NCBI RefSeq assembly: GCF_000733295.1
Contig: NZ_JPMI01000005.1
Coordinates: 1 to 64,000 of the forward strand
DNA length: 64,000 nucleotides
Origin: Archangium violaceum Cb vi76
GTDB taxonomy: Bacteria; Myxococcota; Myxococcia; Myxococcales; Myxococcaceae
Direction: 5' to 3'
Both the position numbers and the translations under genes were made by a program. A model generated the notes under the pieces. The model did not search any database, had not been told where the DNA came from, and worked only from the letters and a program-made list of their open reading frames with translations. Numbering within the stretch: the stretch's first letter is position 1; each line of letters begins with the position of its first letter. Shown here piece by piece: positions 28,284 to 37,619 of this stretch.

Positions 28284-29815
28284 GCAGGGCTCTGGGCGGA
28301 AGGCGACGGGGGGGAAGGAGTCGTCCCCTCAGCGTAGCGGAGCGCGGCGGGGCCTTCGAGCGGTATCCAGACGGCGAAGGTCGCTCCCGGGCCCGGCTCG
28401 TCGACGAACGCCACCTCGCCTCCATGCGCACGCATCATTTCTCGCGCCAGCGGCAGTCCCAGTCCGATTCCGGGGGGGTTGGCGGTATTTCCCACCGGAG
28501 AGGTGAAGAAGTGCTCGAAGAGCCGGTCCACCACCTCGGGCCGGACTCCCGGGCCCTCGTCGTGCACCACCACCTTGGCCCAGGTGCCTGACGCGGTGTG
28601 TCCTGGAGGCCCCTCCTGGGTGATGGTGCGCAGCATCCGGACCTTCTTCCCCCGTGAGGAGACGCGGATGGCGTTGCCCAGGATGTTGGCCACCGCGCGC
28701 TCGATGATGGCGGAGTCGAGCAAGGCGGGGCCCAGCGTCCCTTCCTTCTCCAGCTCCAGCTGGACTCCGGCCTCATCGGCCTCGCCGCGCATGCCCTCCA
28801 TCGCACTGTCGAGCACTTCATCCAGCATGCAGCCCGCCTCGAGCCGCAGCGCCTTGCCGGACTTCACGCGGGACATGTCGAGCAGCGCGGACACCAGGCG
28901 GATCTCCCGCTCACAGGCATTGCGCGCCAGCTCGACCACCCGCCGCTGCTGCGCATTGAGCGGACCGGTGGTGCCGTCCGCCATCAGCCCGAGCGCGGCT
29001 CGCAACCGCGTGAGCGGAGTCCGGAGATCGTGCGACACGGAGGCCACGAAGGCGTCCTTGAGCTGATCGATCTCCGCCAGACGCGCGCGCGTCCGATCCA
29101 GCTCGGAGGCCAGCTCCTGCACCTCGAGCGGACCGCCCACGGGCGTAATGGGGGCGAAGTTCCCCTGGCCCACCTGCCGGGCCTGCCTGGAGAGCAACTC
29201 CAGGGGCCGCGTCACCCCTCGCGCCATCCAGCGCGCCACGCCCCAGGCGGCGAGTACCGCCAGGGCTCCGAGGATCAACCCCATGACGATCGCCGTGGCG
29301 CCAATGGCATAGGCCTCGGACTCGCGCGCGAGGACCACCTCGTGCAGGGAGCGCACGACGGCGATCCATGCATCCGTGAGGTTCTCGTCCCAGATGAGCC
29401 GCTTCTCCCGCAGCGCGGGCTCGAAGAGGCGCGCGCAGGTGTTCTCCTCGCTCACGTACTGGGCATAACCGAGGTACTCCCGTGCCGCATTCCGGATGCT
29501 CGGCTGGATGGAGTCTCCGTACTGGGCCAGCAGCGACTCCAGCCGCTGCAGGGACATCTTCAGCGACGGCGCCACGTCGGGCCCGGCGGCGGGGTCGCGC
29601 TCGCAGGCCAGGATGGCGTGCCGGGCGGCGACCTCGACACCCCAGGCGGCCTGATGCACGGCCTCCTCCTCCTGCACCTGTCCCAGATGCTCCTCGCGGA
29701 GCTCCGTGAGGAGGCTCGTCATGCGGACCAGGGCCACCACGGCGAACCCGGCGGCACCGAGCAGAACGGCGGTGAGCAGTGAGTGGGAGATGATCAGTCG
29801 CTGGACGAGGCGCAT
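28280..29815 (-). CDS. Membrane sensor histidine kinase (HAMP)
   Basis: 511 aa. Two membrane helices (about residues 8-30 and 170-192) flank a roughly 140 aa periplasmic sensor with two Cys. A HAMP linker follows, then the dimerisation domain with phospho-acceptor His in SVSHDLRTPL (about residue 261), and an HATPase domain with N-box NILGNA, DEGPGV and GIGLGLPLAREM. ATG 29815 starts directly before the first helix. It is translationally coupled to the sigma54 activator and divergent from the SulP gene. Confidence 0.93.
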   Translation of the reverse strand: MRLVQRLIISHSLLTAVLLGAAGFAVVALVRMTSLLTELREEHLGQVQEEEAVHQAAWGVEVAARHAILACERDPAAGPDVAPSLKMSLQRLESLLAQYGDSIQPSIRNAAREYLGYAQYVSEENTCARLFEPALREKRLIWDENLTDAWIAVVRSLHEVVLARESEAYAIGATAIVMGLILGALAVLAAWGVARWMARGVTRPLELLSRQARQVGQGNFAPITPVGGPLEVQELASELDRTRARLAEIDQLKDAFVASVSHDLRTPLTRLRAALGLMADGTTGPLNAQQRRVVELARNACEREIRLVSALLDMSRVKSGKALRLEAGCMLDEVLDSAMEGMRGEADEAGVQLELEKEGTLGPALLDSAIIERAVANILGNAIRVSSRGKKVRMLRTITQEGPPGHTASGTWAKVVVHDEGPGVRPEVVDRLFEHFFTSPVGNTANPPGIGLGLPLAREMMRAHGGEVAFVDEPGPGATFAVWIPLEGPAALRYAEGTTPSPPSPSAQSPA

Positions 29816-29950
29816 GAGATGAGCGGGCTCCGGAGAGCGCCTCCTAACGCGCTCGCCAGCTTCGTGCACGAGGGAGTGTGCCCGGTTGTTCACTCGTCGG
29901 GCCACTGTCGGGAGGGACGGACAGGTGTCGGTTCATTCCAGCAGTGGGTG

Positions 29951-29968
29951 TGTCGGCTCGTGCCGACA
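29951..29968. promoter_or_regulatory. Palindrome in the kinase/SulP divergent region
   Basis: TGTCGGC-TCGT-GCCGACA, perfect 7 bp arms, midway between the divergent histidine kinase and SulP genes. It could be an operator for either transcript. No sigma54 -24/-12 element was found nearby. Confidence 0.4.
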
Positions 29969-30027
29969 GGAGCGCGCGTCCTCCGAGGAGGGACGGTGCG
30001 GCACGCGATGTGAAGAGGGGGGACATC

Positions 30028-31758
30028 ATGCTCGAACATCACTCGACTGGAGCCGCGGCTCGCGCGCGCCTGCTCGTGCAGGACTGGAAGCAGATGGTGT
30101 CTCCCAAGACATTCGGGCAGGACTTGTCCGGAGCCCTCACGGTGGCGTGCGTAGCGCTTCCGCTCAATCTGGCACTCGCGGTGGCGTCGGGACTGCCCGC
30201 CAGCGTGGGCCTCATCAGTGGTGCGATCGCCGGTGTCGTGGCCGGATTGTTGGGAGGTTCCCGGCTGCAGGTGACGGGACCCGAGGCCGCGCTGGTGCCC
30301 ATCGTGCTCCTCCTGGTCCAGCGCCATGGCATCGAAGGCATGGTCGTGGCCACCTTCCTCGCCGGACTCCTTCAGATATTGCTCGGCGTGCTGCGGGTGG
30401 GCCGGTTGGCGAAGCTGCTGCCAGCGCCCGTGGTGCGCGGATTCATGGCGGGCATCGGCCTGATCCTCCTCAACAGCCAGTTGCCCCGGTTGTTGGGATT
30501 GCCGAAGTCGATCGGCACGCTGTCCTCCCTGCCTGCCCAGGGGGGGGGATGGATGCTGCATGCGGGAGGCATCGCCCTCGGCGTGCTGGTGATCGTCTGC
30601 ATGGTGGGCCTGCCGTACGTGCAGAAGCGGGTGCCCTCGGTGCTGGTGGGGCTCGTGGTCGCCACGTTGATCGGCGGACTGCTGGGGCCGGAGCTGGCCC
30701 GCGTGGGGAGCCTGCCGGCGGGATTGCCCGTGCCCCGGATTCCCTCGCTCGCGGGGGTGGAGTGGGGCGCGCTGCTGCCCGATGTCCTCTCGCTCGCCCT
30801 GCTGGCGTCACTGGGCTCGCTGATGTCGGCCAGCGCCATCGATCAGTTCCCGGGCTTCGAGAAGCAGCAGACCGATCATGATCAGGAGCTGATGGCCCAG
30901 GGCATGGCGAACCTCGCGTCCTCGCTGTTCGGCGGCATGCCGGTGATGGGTGCCATCGTCCGCTCCTCGGTGTCCATCCAGGCGGGAGCCCGCACCCGTG
31001 CGGCGTCCGTGCTCCATGCGCTCCTGCTGCTGGTGGTGTGCCTCGTGGCGGGCGCGCTCGTCGCTCGCGTGCCCATCGCCGCGCTCGCGGGCATTCTCGT
31101 GGTGGTCGGTGTGCGGCTGTTGGATCTGCGCGGCCTGCGCAAGCTGTGGGAGCAGGAGCGCTCCCAGGTGGCGGTGGTGGCGGTGACCGCCATCGTCATC
31201 GCTTCGGTGGATCTGCTGCTGGGGCTCGGCGCGGGCGTGATGGCCTCCATGGGACTGCTCCTGAAGGCGCGGCCCCGGACGGAGGTCCAGACGCGCATCC
31301 TGCGGCTGGATGGCCGTCCCCACTTCCGCACCCTGGGCGCGGCCGTGGCCGAGCAGGACGAGCGGCCTCCCCTCCAGCGCGTCCGCGTCCGCGGGCCGCT
31401 CGACTTCCTCTCTCCTGGCGTCCTCAATACGGTGCTCACCAGCCAGCCCATCCCGAGGTACCTCGTGCTCGATCTGACCGCGGTGCCCTACCTGGACGCG
31501 GCGGGACTCGAGGACGTGCTGAACCTCCGGGACTGCCTGGTCATGCGCAAGGGCGTGGTCGTCGTCGTCGCGTGGGGCGAGGTGGAGCGGATGCTCACGC
31601 AGGGCGGCTTCCCGCGGCAGTCTCCGTCCGTCAGCCTGGTGGCTTCGTATGACGACGCGCTGGAGTACATCGCCCGGAGTCACAAGGCCGCCACTGTCGC
31701 GGCGGGTCAGGAAGAGGCCCGGCCCGTTCGCAACCGGGCGCCGGTCATGGATTCGTAG
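30028..31758 (+). CDS. SulP-family anion transporter with STAS domain
   Basis: Inner-membrane permease of 576 aa in the SLC26/SulP family. About ten or more hydrophobic helices span residues 30-420, with the family region VASGLPASVGLISGAIAGVVAGLLGGSRLQVTGPEAAL split over the first helices, then a cytosolic STAS domain at about 440-550 (YLVLDLTAVPYLDAAGLEDV). Relatives carry sulfate, bicarbonate or other anions; the substrate is not predictable here. ATG 30028 has an AGAGGGGGGA ribosome site; upstream in-frame sequence is non-coding. Confidence 0.9.
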   Translation: MLEHHSTGAAARARLLVQDWKQMVSPKTFGQDLSGALTVACVALPLNLALAVASGLPASVGLISGAIAGVVAGLLGGSRLQVTGPEAALVPIVLLLVQRHGIEGMVVATFLAGLLQILLGVLRVGRLAKLLPAPVVRGFMAGIGLILLNSQLPRLLGLPKSIGTLSSLPAQGGGWMLHAGGIALGVLVIVCMVGLPYVQKRVPSVLVGLVVATLIGGLLGPELARVGSLPAGLPVPRIPSLAGVEWGALLPDVLSLALLASLGSLMSASAIDQFPGFEKQQTDHDQELMAQGMANLASSLFGGMPVMGAIVRSSVSIQAGARTRAASVLHALLLLVVCLVAGALVARVPIAALAGILVVVGVRLLDLRGLRKLWEQERSQVAVVAVTAIVIASVDLLLGLGAGVMASMGLLLKARPRTEVQTRILRLDGRPHFRTLGAAVAEQDERPPLQRVRVRGPLDFLSPGVLNTVLTSQPIPRYLVLDLTAVPYLDAAGLEDVLNLRDCLVMRKGVVVVVAWGEVERMLTQGGFPRQSPSVSLVASYDDALEYIARSHKAATVAAGQEEARPVRNRAPVMDS

Positions 31759-31780
31759 TCCGCGCGGGCCTCTGTCCGGC

Positions 31781-33040
31781 TCACGCCGCGCGTGAGGCGG
31801 AGCCGGACAGGCGCGCGAGGCAGCGGTAGACGGCGTCGCGCAGGGCGCGGGCGCGCGGGTCGCTCATGAGGTGCAGGCCCGCGCGGTTCATCACGTAGCC
31901 GAAGCCGAGCTGGGCATCCGGATCGGCGAAGCCCAGCGAGCCTCCCGCGCCCGAGGTGCCGAAGGCGCGCGGGTTGGGGCCGAAGTCCAGCGTGGGGCAG
32001 GGGCGGGTGTAGCCCAGTGAGAACGCCGTGTGCGCCTTGAGCACCACGTCCAGGGTTCCCCGGGAGGGGAGGACGGGCGGCGCGGTGAGCGCCTCGAGCG
32101 TGGCGGGAGTGAGGCCCAGCTCCTGGCCGCCGGTGGCGAGCGAGCTGTAGGCCCGGGCGATGGCGCGTGCCTGACCGATGCCGCCGGCGGCGGGCTGCTC
32201 GAGGGGACGATACGCGGGCGAGTCGAAGTCGGAGAGCTTGCGCACGCGGGGATTGGAGAGGGTGCGGGCGGTGATGGAGCGTGGCCACAGGAAGGCCAGC
32301 GCCATGCTCATGGGGATGGAGTGCTCGTGGAAGAGCGCCTGGAGGCTGGGAAGGGTGTCCAGCCGGGCCACGCGCGAGTCGGGCACGTCCCGGGGCAGGC
32401 CGATGTGGAAGTGGATGCCGAGCGGTGCGGCGACCTCCTCCTGGAAGAAGCGGCCGAGGCTGCGGTGCCGGGGATCGACGCGGCGGATGAGCTCGCCCAG
32501 GTACCAGCCGATGGTGAAGCTGTGGTAGCCGTGGCGCGTGCCGGGCTCCCACGCGGGGGCCTGCCGGGCGAGCACCTTCGCCAGGGAGTCGAGGTCGGCC
32601 ATCTTCACCGGGTCCATCGGCTCATCGAGCGCGGGCAGGCCCGCCTGGTGCGCGAGGAGCTGGCGCACGGTGATGCGCTCCTTGCCGGCCTGGGCGAACT
32701 CGGGCCAGTAGGAGGCGACGGGCGCGTCGTAGTCGAGCCAGCCCCGCGAGTGGGCGATGGCGGCGGTGATGGCGGCCATGCCCTTGGTGGTGGAGAAGAC
32801 GAGGGCGCAGGTGTCCTCCTCCCAGGGCTCGCGGGTGCTGGCGTCCTTCCAGCCTCCCCAGAGGTCCACCACCTTCTGGCCCCGGAGGTAGACGGCACAG
32901 GAGGCACCCAGCTCGTTGCGCGCGGTGAAGTTGCGGCGGAGCTCCTCGCGGACCTCCTCGAAGCCGGGGGCGACGGTGCCGCGGAGGACGACGTCCTCGC
33001 CGGGACCCGTGACGTAGGGAGACTTGCGCGGGGAGCTCAT
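31781..33040 (-). CDS. Beta-lactamase-fold serine hydrolase/esterase
   Basis: Class C beta-lactamase-like protein of 419 aa without a signal peptide, so probably a cytosolic esterase of the EstB type. The SxxK nucleophile motif is STTK in FSTTKGMAA; the Tyr motif region is HGYHSFTIGWYLGEL; DLWGG and the C-terminal GTSGAGGSLGFADP are also typical. ATG 33040 is chosen at the start of homology; the long upstream frame is a shadow. Substrate unknown. Confidence 0.85.
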   Translation of the reverse strand: MSSPRKSPYVTGPGEDVVLRGTVAPGFEEVREELRRNFTARNELGASCAVYLRGQKVVDLWGGWKDASTREPWEEDTCALVFSTTKGMAAITAAIAHSRGWLDYDAPVASYWPEFAQAGKERITVRQLLAHQAGLPALDEPMDPVKMADLDSLAKVLARQAPAWEPGTRHGYHSFTIGWYLGELIRRVDPRHRSLGRFFQEEVAAPLGIHFHIGLPRDVPDSRVARLDTLPSLQALFHEHSIPMSMALAFLWPRSITARTLSNPRVRKLSDFDSPAYRPLEQPAAGGIGQARAIARAYSSLATGGQELGLTPATLEALTAPPVLPSRGTLDVVLKAHTAFSLGYTRPCPTLDFGPNPRAFGTSGAGGSLGFADPDAQLGFGYVMNRAGLHLMSDPRARALRDAVYRCLARLSGSASRAA

Positions 33041-33120
33041 GATGGGGACCTCGAGGCGATGACGGGCTCGACCCGAGGAGTAGAGGGCGGGTGGGGGAGC
33101 GTCAAGGTGCCGGTGTGGGT

Positions 33121-34509
33121 TCAAGGAGGTGCGGGCCGGGGTGACGGTGCTCCGCGGACCTGGACGCCGCGCCGCCAGACCGCGTGGATGCCTCGGGTGT
33201 TGCGGATGTCCTGGGCCGGGTCGGCGTCCAGGACCACCAGATCCGCCACCATGCCCGGCGCGATGGCGCCCTGGGACTTCAAGCCCAACAGCTCGGCCGA
33301 GTCGCGCGTCGCGGCGCGCAGCGCCTGGGCGGGTGTCAGGCCGGCCTGGGTCATCAACTCGAGCTCGCGGTGCTCGGCGAAGCCGGGAATGCGCTGGGGC
33401 ATCGCTCCCGAGTCCGTGCCGAAACCGATCTTCACGCCCGCCTGGTGCAGGGTGCGCAGGTTCTCCAGATTGACCGCCACCGCCTTCCGCGCTTTCGCCG
33501 CGCCCTCGCTGGCGAGGGTTTCCCGCCGCCACTGGGGATCATCGAAACGGCGTTGCAGGGCCGGGTCCACCGCTGCGCGGAAGAAGGGCTCGTCCATCCA
33601 GGCGGGGTGCTCGGCGTAGATGTAGTTCGCCTCGTCCAGGTTGACGGTGGGGATGTACCAGACGCCGCGCGTCTTCATGGCCTGGATGAAGGCGTCATCC
33701 ACCGGCTGGTCCCTCACGCCGTGCGCAATCACGTCGACCCCCGCCTCGACCACCGCCCTGGCGTCTTCCAGATCATGGATGTGCGCGGCGGCCCGGAGGC
33801 CATGACGATGGGCCTCGTCGATGGCCGCGCGGTAGACCTCGGGGCTCAGCCTGGGCATCGCGCCATTCATGCTGTCCACCCACAGCTTCACCATGTCGAC
33901 GCCCTTGCTGGCCATGTCGCGCACGGCCTCGCGCGCGGCCTCGGCCGTCTCGGGACGCAGGACCTGGTCGTCCTCGAGGTTCATGCCTCGCGCCGGGGGC
34001 AGGCCCATTGGAGCGCCAAGGCCGGGCCCGGCTCCCAGGAGGTCCGCACCCGCGGTGTGCCCGTTCAGCTCCCGCCGCAGCGTGTAGAACAGGGGCGGGT
34101 TCAGCCCCAGCGAGTTGATGACCGTCACCCCGTAGTCGAGATACCGGGACAGCTGCCGGGTGATGTTCTCGCGGGTGTAGAAACGCCGCCCCACCTCCGT
34201 GCCCGAGACGTTACCGACGTGGGCGTGCGCCAGGAGCAACCCGGGGATGAGCGTCTTGCCGGAGTAGTCGACCACCTGGGCGCCGGCCGGAACCTGGAGC
34301 GAGCCACGAGGCCCCACGGCGCGGATGCGCTCGCCCTCGAGCACCACGGTGGCCGGGCCACCCGGGGCCTCGCCATCGAAGACGCGAGCGCCTTCCAGGA
34401 CGACCACGGAGGGCGGGGCCGCCGGAGGGGGCGCATGGGCACAACCCTGTGCCGCGTGGAAGACGAGCACCGCGAGCGCACCCACCCGGGTAGAGAAGCG
34501 AGGAGCCAT
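33121..34509 (-). CDS. Amidohydrolase-family lipoprotein
   Basis: 462 aa metal-dependent hydrolase exported as a lipoprotein (lipobox HAAQGC). Metal-site residues of the amidohydrolase barrel are visible: HAH in LLAHAHVG, Lys in VKLWVDS, His in AAHIHD, His in IAHGVRD, and Asp in GTDSGA. It resembles imidazolonepropionase- or prolidase-like amidohydrolases found outside the cytoplasm. An AGGAGG site precedes ATG 34509. Substrate unknown, perhaps peptides or lactams. Confidence 0.86.
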   Translation of the reverse strand: MAPRFSTRVGALAVLVFHAAQGCAHAPPPAAPPSVVVLEGARVFDGEAPGGPATVVLEGERIRAVGPRGSLQVPAGAQVVDYSGKTLIPGLLLAHAHVGNVSGTEVGRRFYTRENITRQLSRYLDYGVTVINSLGLNPPLFYTLRRELNGHTAGADLLGAGPGLGAPMGLPPARGMNLEDDQVLRPETAEAAREAVRDMASKGVDMVKLWVDSMNGAMPRLSPEVYRAAIDEAHRHGLRAAAHIHDLEDARAVVEAGVDVIAHGVRDQPVDDAFIQAMKTRGVWYIPTVNLDEANYIYAEHPAWMDEPFFRAAVDPALQRRFDDPQWRRETLASEGAAKARKAVAVNLENLRTLHQAGVKIGFGTDSGAMPQRIPGFAEHRELELMTQAGLTPAQALRAATRDSAELLGLKSQGAIAPGMVADLVVLDADPAQDIRNTRGIHAVWRRGVQVRGAPSPRPAPP

Positions 34510-34700
34510 GGAAGAGACCTCCTGGTGGAACGAGGTGGCCAGGATGCCCGCTTCGCGCCCGGGTGGCACGCTCAGTAGAATTTCCGGGGTGTGAACGCGT
34601 GGGGACTGGCGGGGCGAGGTCACCCATCACATCGGATGGCGGGTAGAAGCCGTGTCACGGACTCGCGTTGACCGCCCGGCTCCCCGAGAATGGGGTCCGT

Positions 34701-36338
34701 ATGACCCAGCTCCCCCGTTCAGACACCCTCGCCCCGGTTGGCACCCAACTGCTCGCCGAGCACCTGGGGGCGGATGTCGCCGCCCGGGAAGCCTCCGTGA
34801 CCGGGTTCAACGCGGGGGTGGCCTTCTTCTTCCTCCTGTGCGCGGTGGGGCTGGGTCCGTCGCTCGGGTGGTCCCGGGCCCTCGCCATCATCGGCAGTTG
34901 CGCGGCCTACGGCGTGTATTTCGGGTCGATGTCCCGGATGATCCGGCGCGGGTGGTTCCATCCCGCCATCTGCTGGTTCAACGTTTGTCTGGAGACCGGC
35001 GCCGGTGTGTGGCTCTTCGCCTACGACATCCTCTTCGCGGATGCCGGGCAGGCCCTGTCCAATCCCGCGGCCGTGCTCTGGAGCACGCTCATCGTGCTCG
35101 CGGCGCTGCGCTCCAAGCGGCTGGCCCTGTTCGCGGGCTGCCTGGTGGCCGCGGAGATGTTGCTGCTCTATTACTTCGTGGCCCTGCCCCGGCTGCCCTC
35201 ACCCGTGCCGGTGATGTTCACACCGCCGCTCATGGTGCAGCGCGCCGTCTACTACTTCATCACGGGCGGCATGGCGGCGATGGTGGCCGGCCACATCACG
35301 CGCAAGGCCGAGGAGGCCCTGCACGCCATCCGCGCGAAGGATCTGCTGGGCAAGTACTTCCTCCACGAGCGGTTGGGAGTCGGGGGCATGGCCGAGGTGT
35401 TCCGCGCCACCTATAGCCCGGAGGGTGGCTTCGAGAAGGTGGTGGCCATCAAGCGCATCCTCCCGGCCTACGCCGAGGACGAGGACTTCGTCACGCTCTT
35501 CCGCCGCGAGGCGGAGCTGGGCTCGCTGCTCAACCACCCCAACCTCATCCAGGTGCTGGACGTGGGCCGCTTCAAGGACACGTACTTCATGGCCATGGAG
35601 TACATCGACGGGCTGTCCCTGCGAGAGCTGCTCAAGAGCCATGGGCCCCTGCCGCCAGAGGTGGTGGCGTACATCGGGGCGGAGCTGGGTGATGCGCTCG
35701 ACTACGTGCACCGGCGCACCTCGAGCAACGGTGTGCCGCTGCGGCTGGTGCACCGGGACGTGAATCCGCCCAACATCCTCTTGTCGCGCATTGGCGAGGT
35801 GAAGCTGGGGGATTTCGGGGTGGCGCGAGCGGGCATCCATGTGCGCCTCACCCAGGCGGACCGGGTGCGCGGCAAGCTGGGCTACCTGGCACCGGAGCAG
35901 GCCCGGGGCGAGCCCTTCGACGGGCGCGCGGATCTCTTCGCGCTCGGGGCCACGCTGCACGAGGCCCTCACGGGACAGCCCCTCTTCAAGGGCGGGGAAG
36001 ACATCGCCGAGCGGCTGAAGCCCACGCCTCCACCGTCACTCCTGCCGCCCTCGGCGTTCAGGCCGGACGTGCCCCCGGCGTTGGACGCCGCCATCATGGA
36101 CCTGCTCCAGTGGCGGAACGAGGAGCGCACCCCGAGAGGGCAGCGGCTGCGTGAGCAACTCTGCGCGCTGACGGGAGCGCACGCACCCTATCCGCATGGA
36201 CAGCTGGCGCTGGCCCAGCTCATCCAGGAGTCGCCGATGCTCGAGGTGACGGGGAGTCCGGAGTCCGCGCGCTCCATGGACGAGGAGGAGCCCACGGCCG
36301 TGGTGGAGATGAAACGGGAGCTGGTGGAGCCGCAGTGA
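34701..36338 (+). CDS. Ser/Thr protein kinase with N-terminal multi-pass membrane domain
   Basis: 545 aa. Residues about 35-205 hold about six hydrophobic helices with short loops and no large extracellular domain. A kinase domain follows (about 216-480): LGVGGMAEV, AIKRILP, HRDVNPPNILL and DFGVARAG, ending in a short Glu-rich tail. The sensing region would lie in the membrane, the reverse of the usual kinase-TM-sensor order seen in the PEGA kinase at 240. A TTG at 34668 is a possible alternative start. Confidence 0.88.
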   Translation: MTQLPRSDTLAPVGTQLLAEHLGADVAAREASVTGFNAGVAFFFLLCAVGLGPSLGWSRALAIIGSCAAYGVYFGSMSRMIRRGWFHPAICWFNVCLETGAGVWLFAYDILFADAGQALSNPAAVLWSTLIVLAALRSKRLALFAGCLVAAEMLLLYYFVALPRLPSPVPVMFTPPLMVQRAVYYFITGGMAAMVAGHITRKAEEALHAIRAKDLLGKYFLHERLGVGGMAEVFRATYSPEGGFEKVVAIKRILPAYAEDEDFVTLFRREAELGSLLNHPNLIQVLDVGRFKDTYFMAMEYIDGLSLRELLKSHGPLPPEVVAYIGAELGDALDYVHRRTSSNGVPLRLVHRDVNPPNILLSRIGEVKLGDFGVARAGIHVRLTQADRVRGKLGYLAPEQARGEPFDGRADLFALGATLHEALTGQPLFKGGEDIAERLKPTPPPSLLPPSAFRPDVPPALDAAIMDLLQWRNEERTPRGQRLREQLCALTGAHAPYPHGQLALAQLIQESPMLEVTGSPESARSMDEEEPTAVVEMKRELVEPQ

Positions 36339-36435
36339 ATGCGCGTCGGACAGGGAGGCGGAAAGGAGTGAGTCCGCGAAGGTGTGGCGGCCATTTCCCC
36401 ACCGCGCCGATTTCCCCCCCACTGCGCCCATTTCC

Positions 36436-36491
36436 CCTCGCCCTCCGGGAGAGGGACGGGGTGAGGGTATCTCGCATCCCTGGTTGAACCC
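36436..36491 (-). repeat. REP-like palindromic repeat, copy 3
   Basis: Reverse-oriented copy: core CCTCGCCCTCCGGGAGAGGG, then CGGGGTGAGGGTATC, ending in GGTTGAACCC. It is arranged in inverted orientation to copy 4, 19 bp away. Confidence 0.78.
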
Positions 36492-36510
36492 TCTGTTCAC
36501 AGTGGGGTCC

Positions 36511-36570
36511 ACGGGTTGAAGAACGGACCCGGATACCCTCACCCTGACCCTCTCCCGAGGGGAGAGGGGA
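36511..36570 (+). repeat. REP-like palindromic repeat, copy 4
   Basis: Forward copy: GGGTTGAAG, GGATACCCTCACCCTG, then ACCCTCTCCCGAGGGGAGAG. With copy 3 it makes a composite inverted pair. Confidence 0.78.
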
Positions 36571-36608
36571 TCCTGTCTGGGAGGGAGGTTCCGGACGCGA
36601 TGGGGAGC

Positions 36609-36633
36609 AACTGGTCCGACTGTTGGACCAGTT
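36609..36633. promoter_or_regulatory. Palindrome downstream of the cyclase gene
   Basis: AACTGGTCC-GACTGTT-GGACCAGTT, perfect 9 bp arms. It shares GTCC(G/A)ACTGTTGGAC with the palindrome at 37575-37593, in the same orientation. Similarity continues to the right as CGTG-CCGGA-GGCTC. Confidence 0.6.
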
Positions 36634-36685
36634 GGTACGCCGCGTGGCCGGAAGGCTCCTCGGTTCTTCCCCGTGGGCACCACTC

Positions 36686-37492
36686 TCACGCTGGCGGAAG
36701 CACCGCGACGATCCGCAGGGGGCCTCCCGAGCCGCCGCGGACCTTCATCGGCAGTGCCACGATGAGTGCGCCTCGGATGGGGAGCTTCTCCATGGCCGCG
36801 ACGTTCTCGAAGGCGGGCGTGTTCGCCTTCATGAGGACCTGATGGGCGATGAAGTCCTTGGATGGCCCGTGGTCGATGCTGGCCGTGTCGATGCCGACAG
36901 CAGCGGCTTTCCGCTCCACGAGGGCCTCGGCGGCTTCCCGGGAGATGCCCGGGAAGTGGAGCTTCGAGGCATCTCCCGGCGTGTCATCGCCGAGGTATTG
37001 CTTCTTGTCGGGCCAGAACCGTCCCCATCCGGTCCGCACCAGGACGATGGTTCCGGGCTCGATGCGGCCGTGCTCCTTCTCGAACGCCTCGACGTGCGAG
37101 GGCTGGAGCAGGGCATCCGGCTCCTTCGCCGCGTCGGCCGAGATGTCGATGACGACCGCTGGGGCGATGAGTCGCTCCAGGGGGAGTTGATCGGCCGTCA
37201 TCTTCCCCTCCGCGAAGTGGATGGGAGCGTCCAGGTGCGTTCCTCCGTGCTCGGGAGCGCACAGCGTGTTGGACGCGTAGAAGTAGCCGCCCACCGTCAT
37301 GCCGTGGCTCAACTGTTTCAGCTCGAAGCCGGAGGGCGAGGTGGGCCAGTAGAGGGTCTTTTCGTCGAAGTCGTAGGTCAGGTCCACCAGGCGTGCCCCT
37401 TCGGGAAGGAGCCGGGTGGAGGGGATCGTGGCCCTCCCCATGCAGCCAAGAGACGTGAGCATCCACAGACTGATGAGCCAGTGCTTCTTCAT
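36686..37492 (-). CDS. Cyclase-family (kynurenine-formamidase-like) lipoprotein
   Basis: 268 aa. Lipobox LTSLGC near residue 17. The Cyclase/KynB fold signature HGGTHLDAPIHF carries the metal-binding His and Asp residues, with VLVRTGWGRFW and the late GIDTASIDHGPSKDF also typical. KynB hydrolyses N-formylkynurenine in the cytosol; this export-tagged version probably acts on another substrate. ATG 37492 is chosen at the lipoprotein signal. The gene is bracketed by two related palindromes. Confidence 0.83.
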   Translation of the reverse strand: MKKHWLISLWMLTSLGCMGRATIPSTRLLPEGARLVDLTYDFDEKTLYWPTSPSGFELKQLSHGMTVGGYFYASNTLCAPEHGGTHLDAPIHFAEGKMTADQLPLERLIAPAVVIDISADAAKEPDALLQPSHVEAFEKEHGRIEPGTIVLVRTGWGRFWPDKKQYLGDDTPGDASKLHFPGISREAAEALVERKAAAVGIDTASIDHGPSKDFIAHQVLMKANTPAFENVAAMEKLPIRGALIVALPMKVRGGSGGPLRIVAVLPPA

Positions 37493-37574
37493 GGGTTCGC
37501 TGCCTCCGTTCGCCCTGCGATGCCCGGCCATCCTCTCGCGTTCAGCCGGCCTCCCGGGCGCGCTCTTCACGAAC

Positions 37575-37593
37575 TTGTCCAACTGTTGGACAA
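37575..37593. promoter_or_regulatory. Palindrome upstream of the cyclase gene
   Basis: TTGTCCAAC-T-GTTGGACAA, a perfect 9 bp inverted repeat 82 bp before the cyclase ATG and just past the muramidase stop. It is suitable for a dimeric repressor. See the matching element at 36609-36633. Confidence 0.6.
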
Positions 37594-37619
37594 CTTTGGC
37601 GAGACCGTGCCCGGAGGGC

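Larger units (their letters stand above)
36339..36685. other. Gene-free interval holding two REP-like repeats and a palindrome
   Basis: The 347 bp between the convergent kinase and cyclase genes contain two oppositely oriented REP-like copies (36436-36491 and 36511-36570) and the palindrome at 36609-36633. No coding frame here is convincing. Confidence 0.7.
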
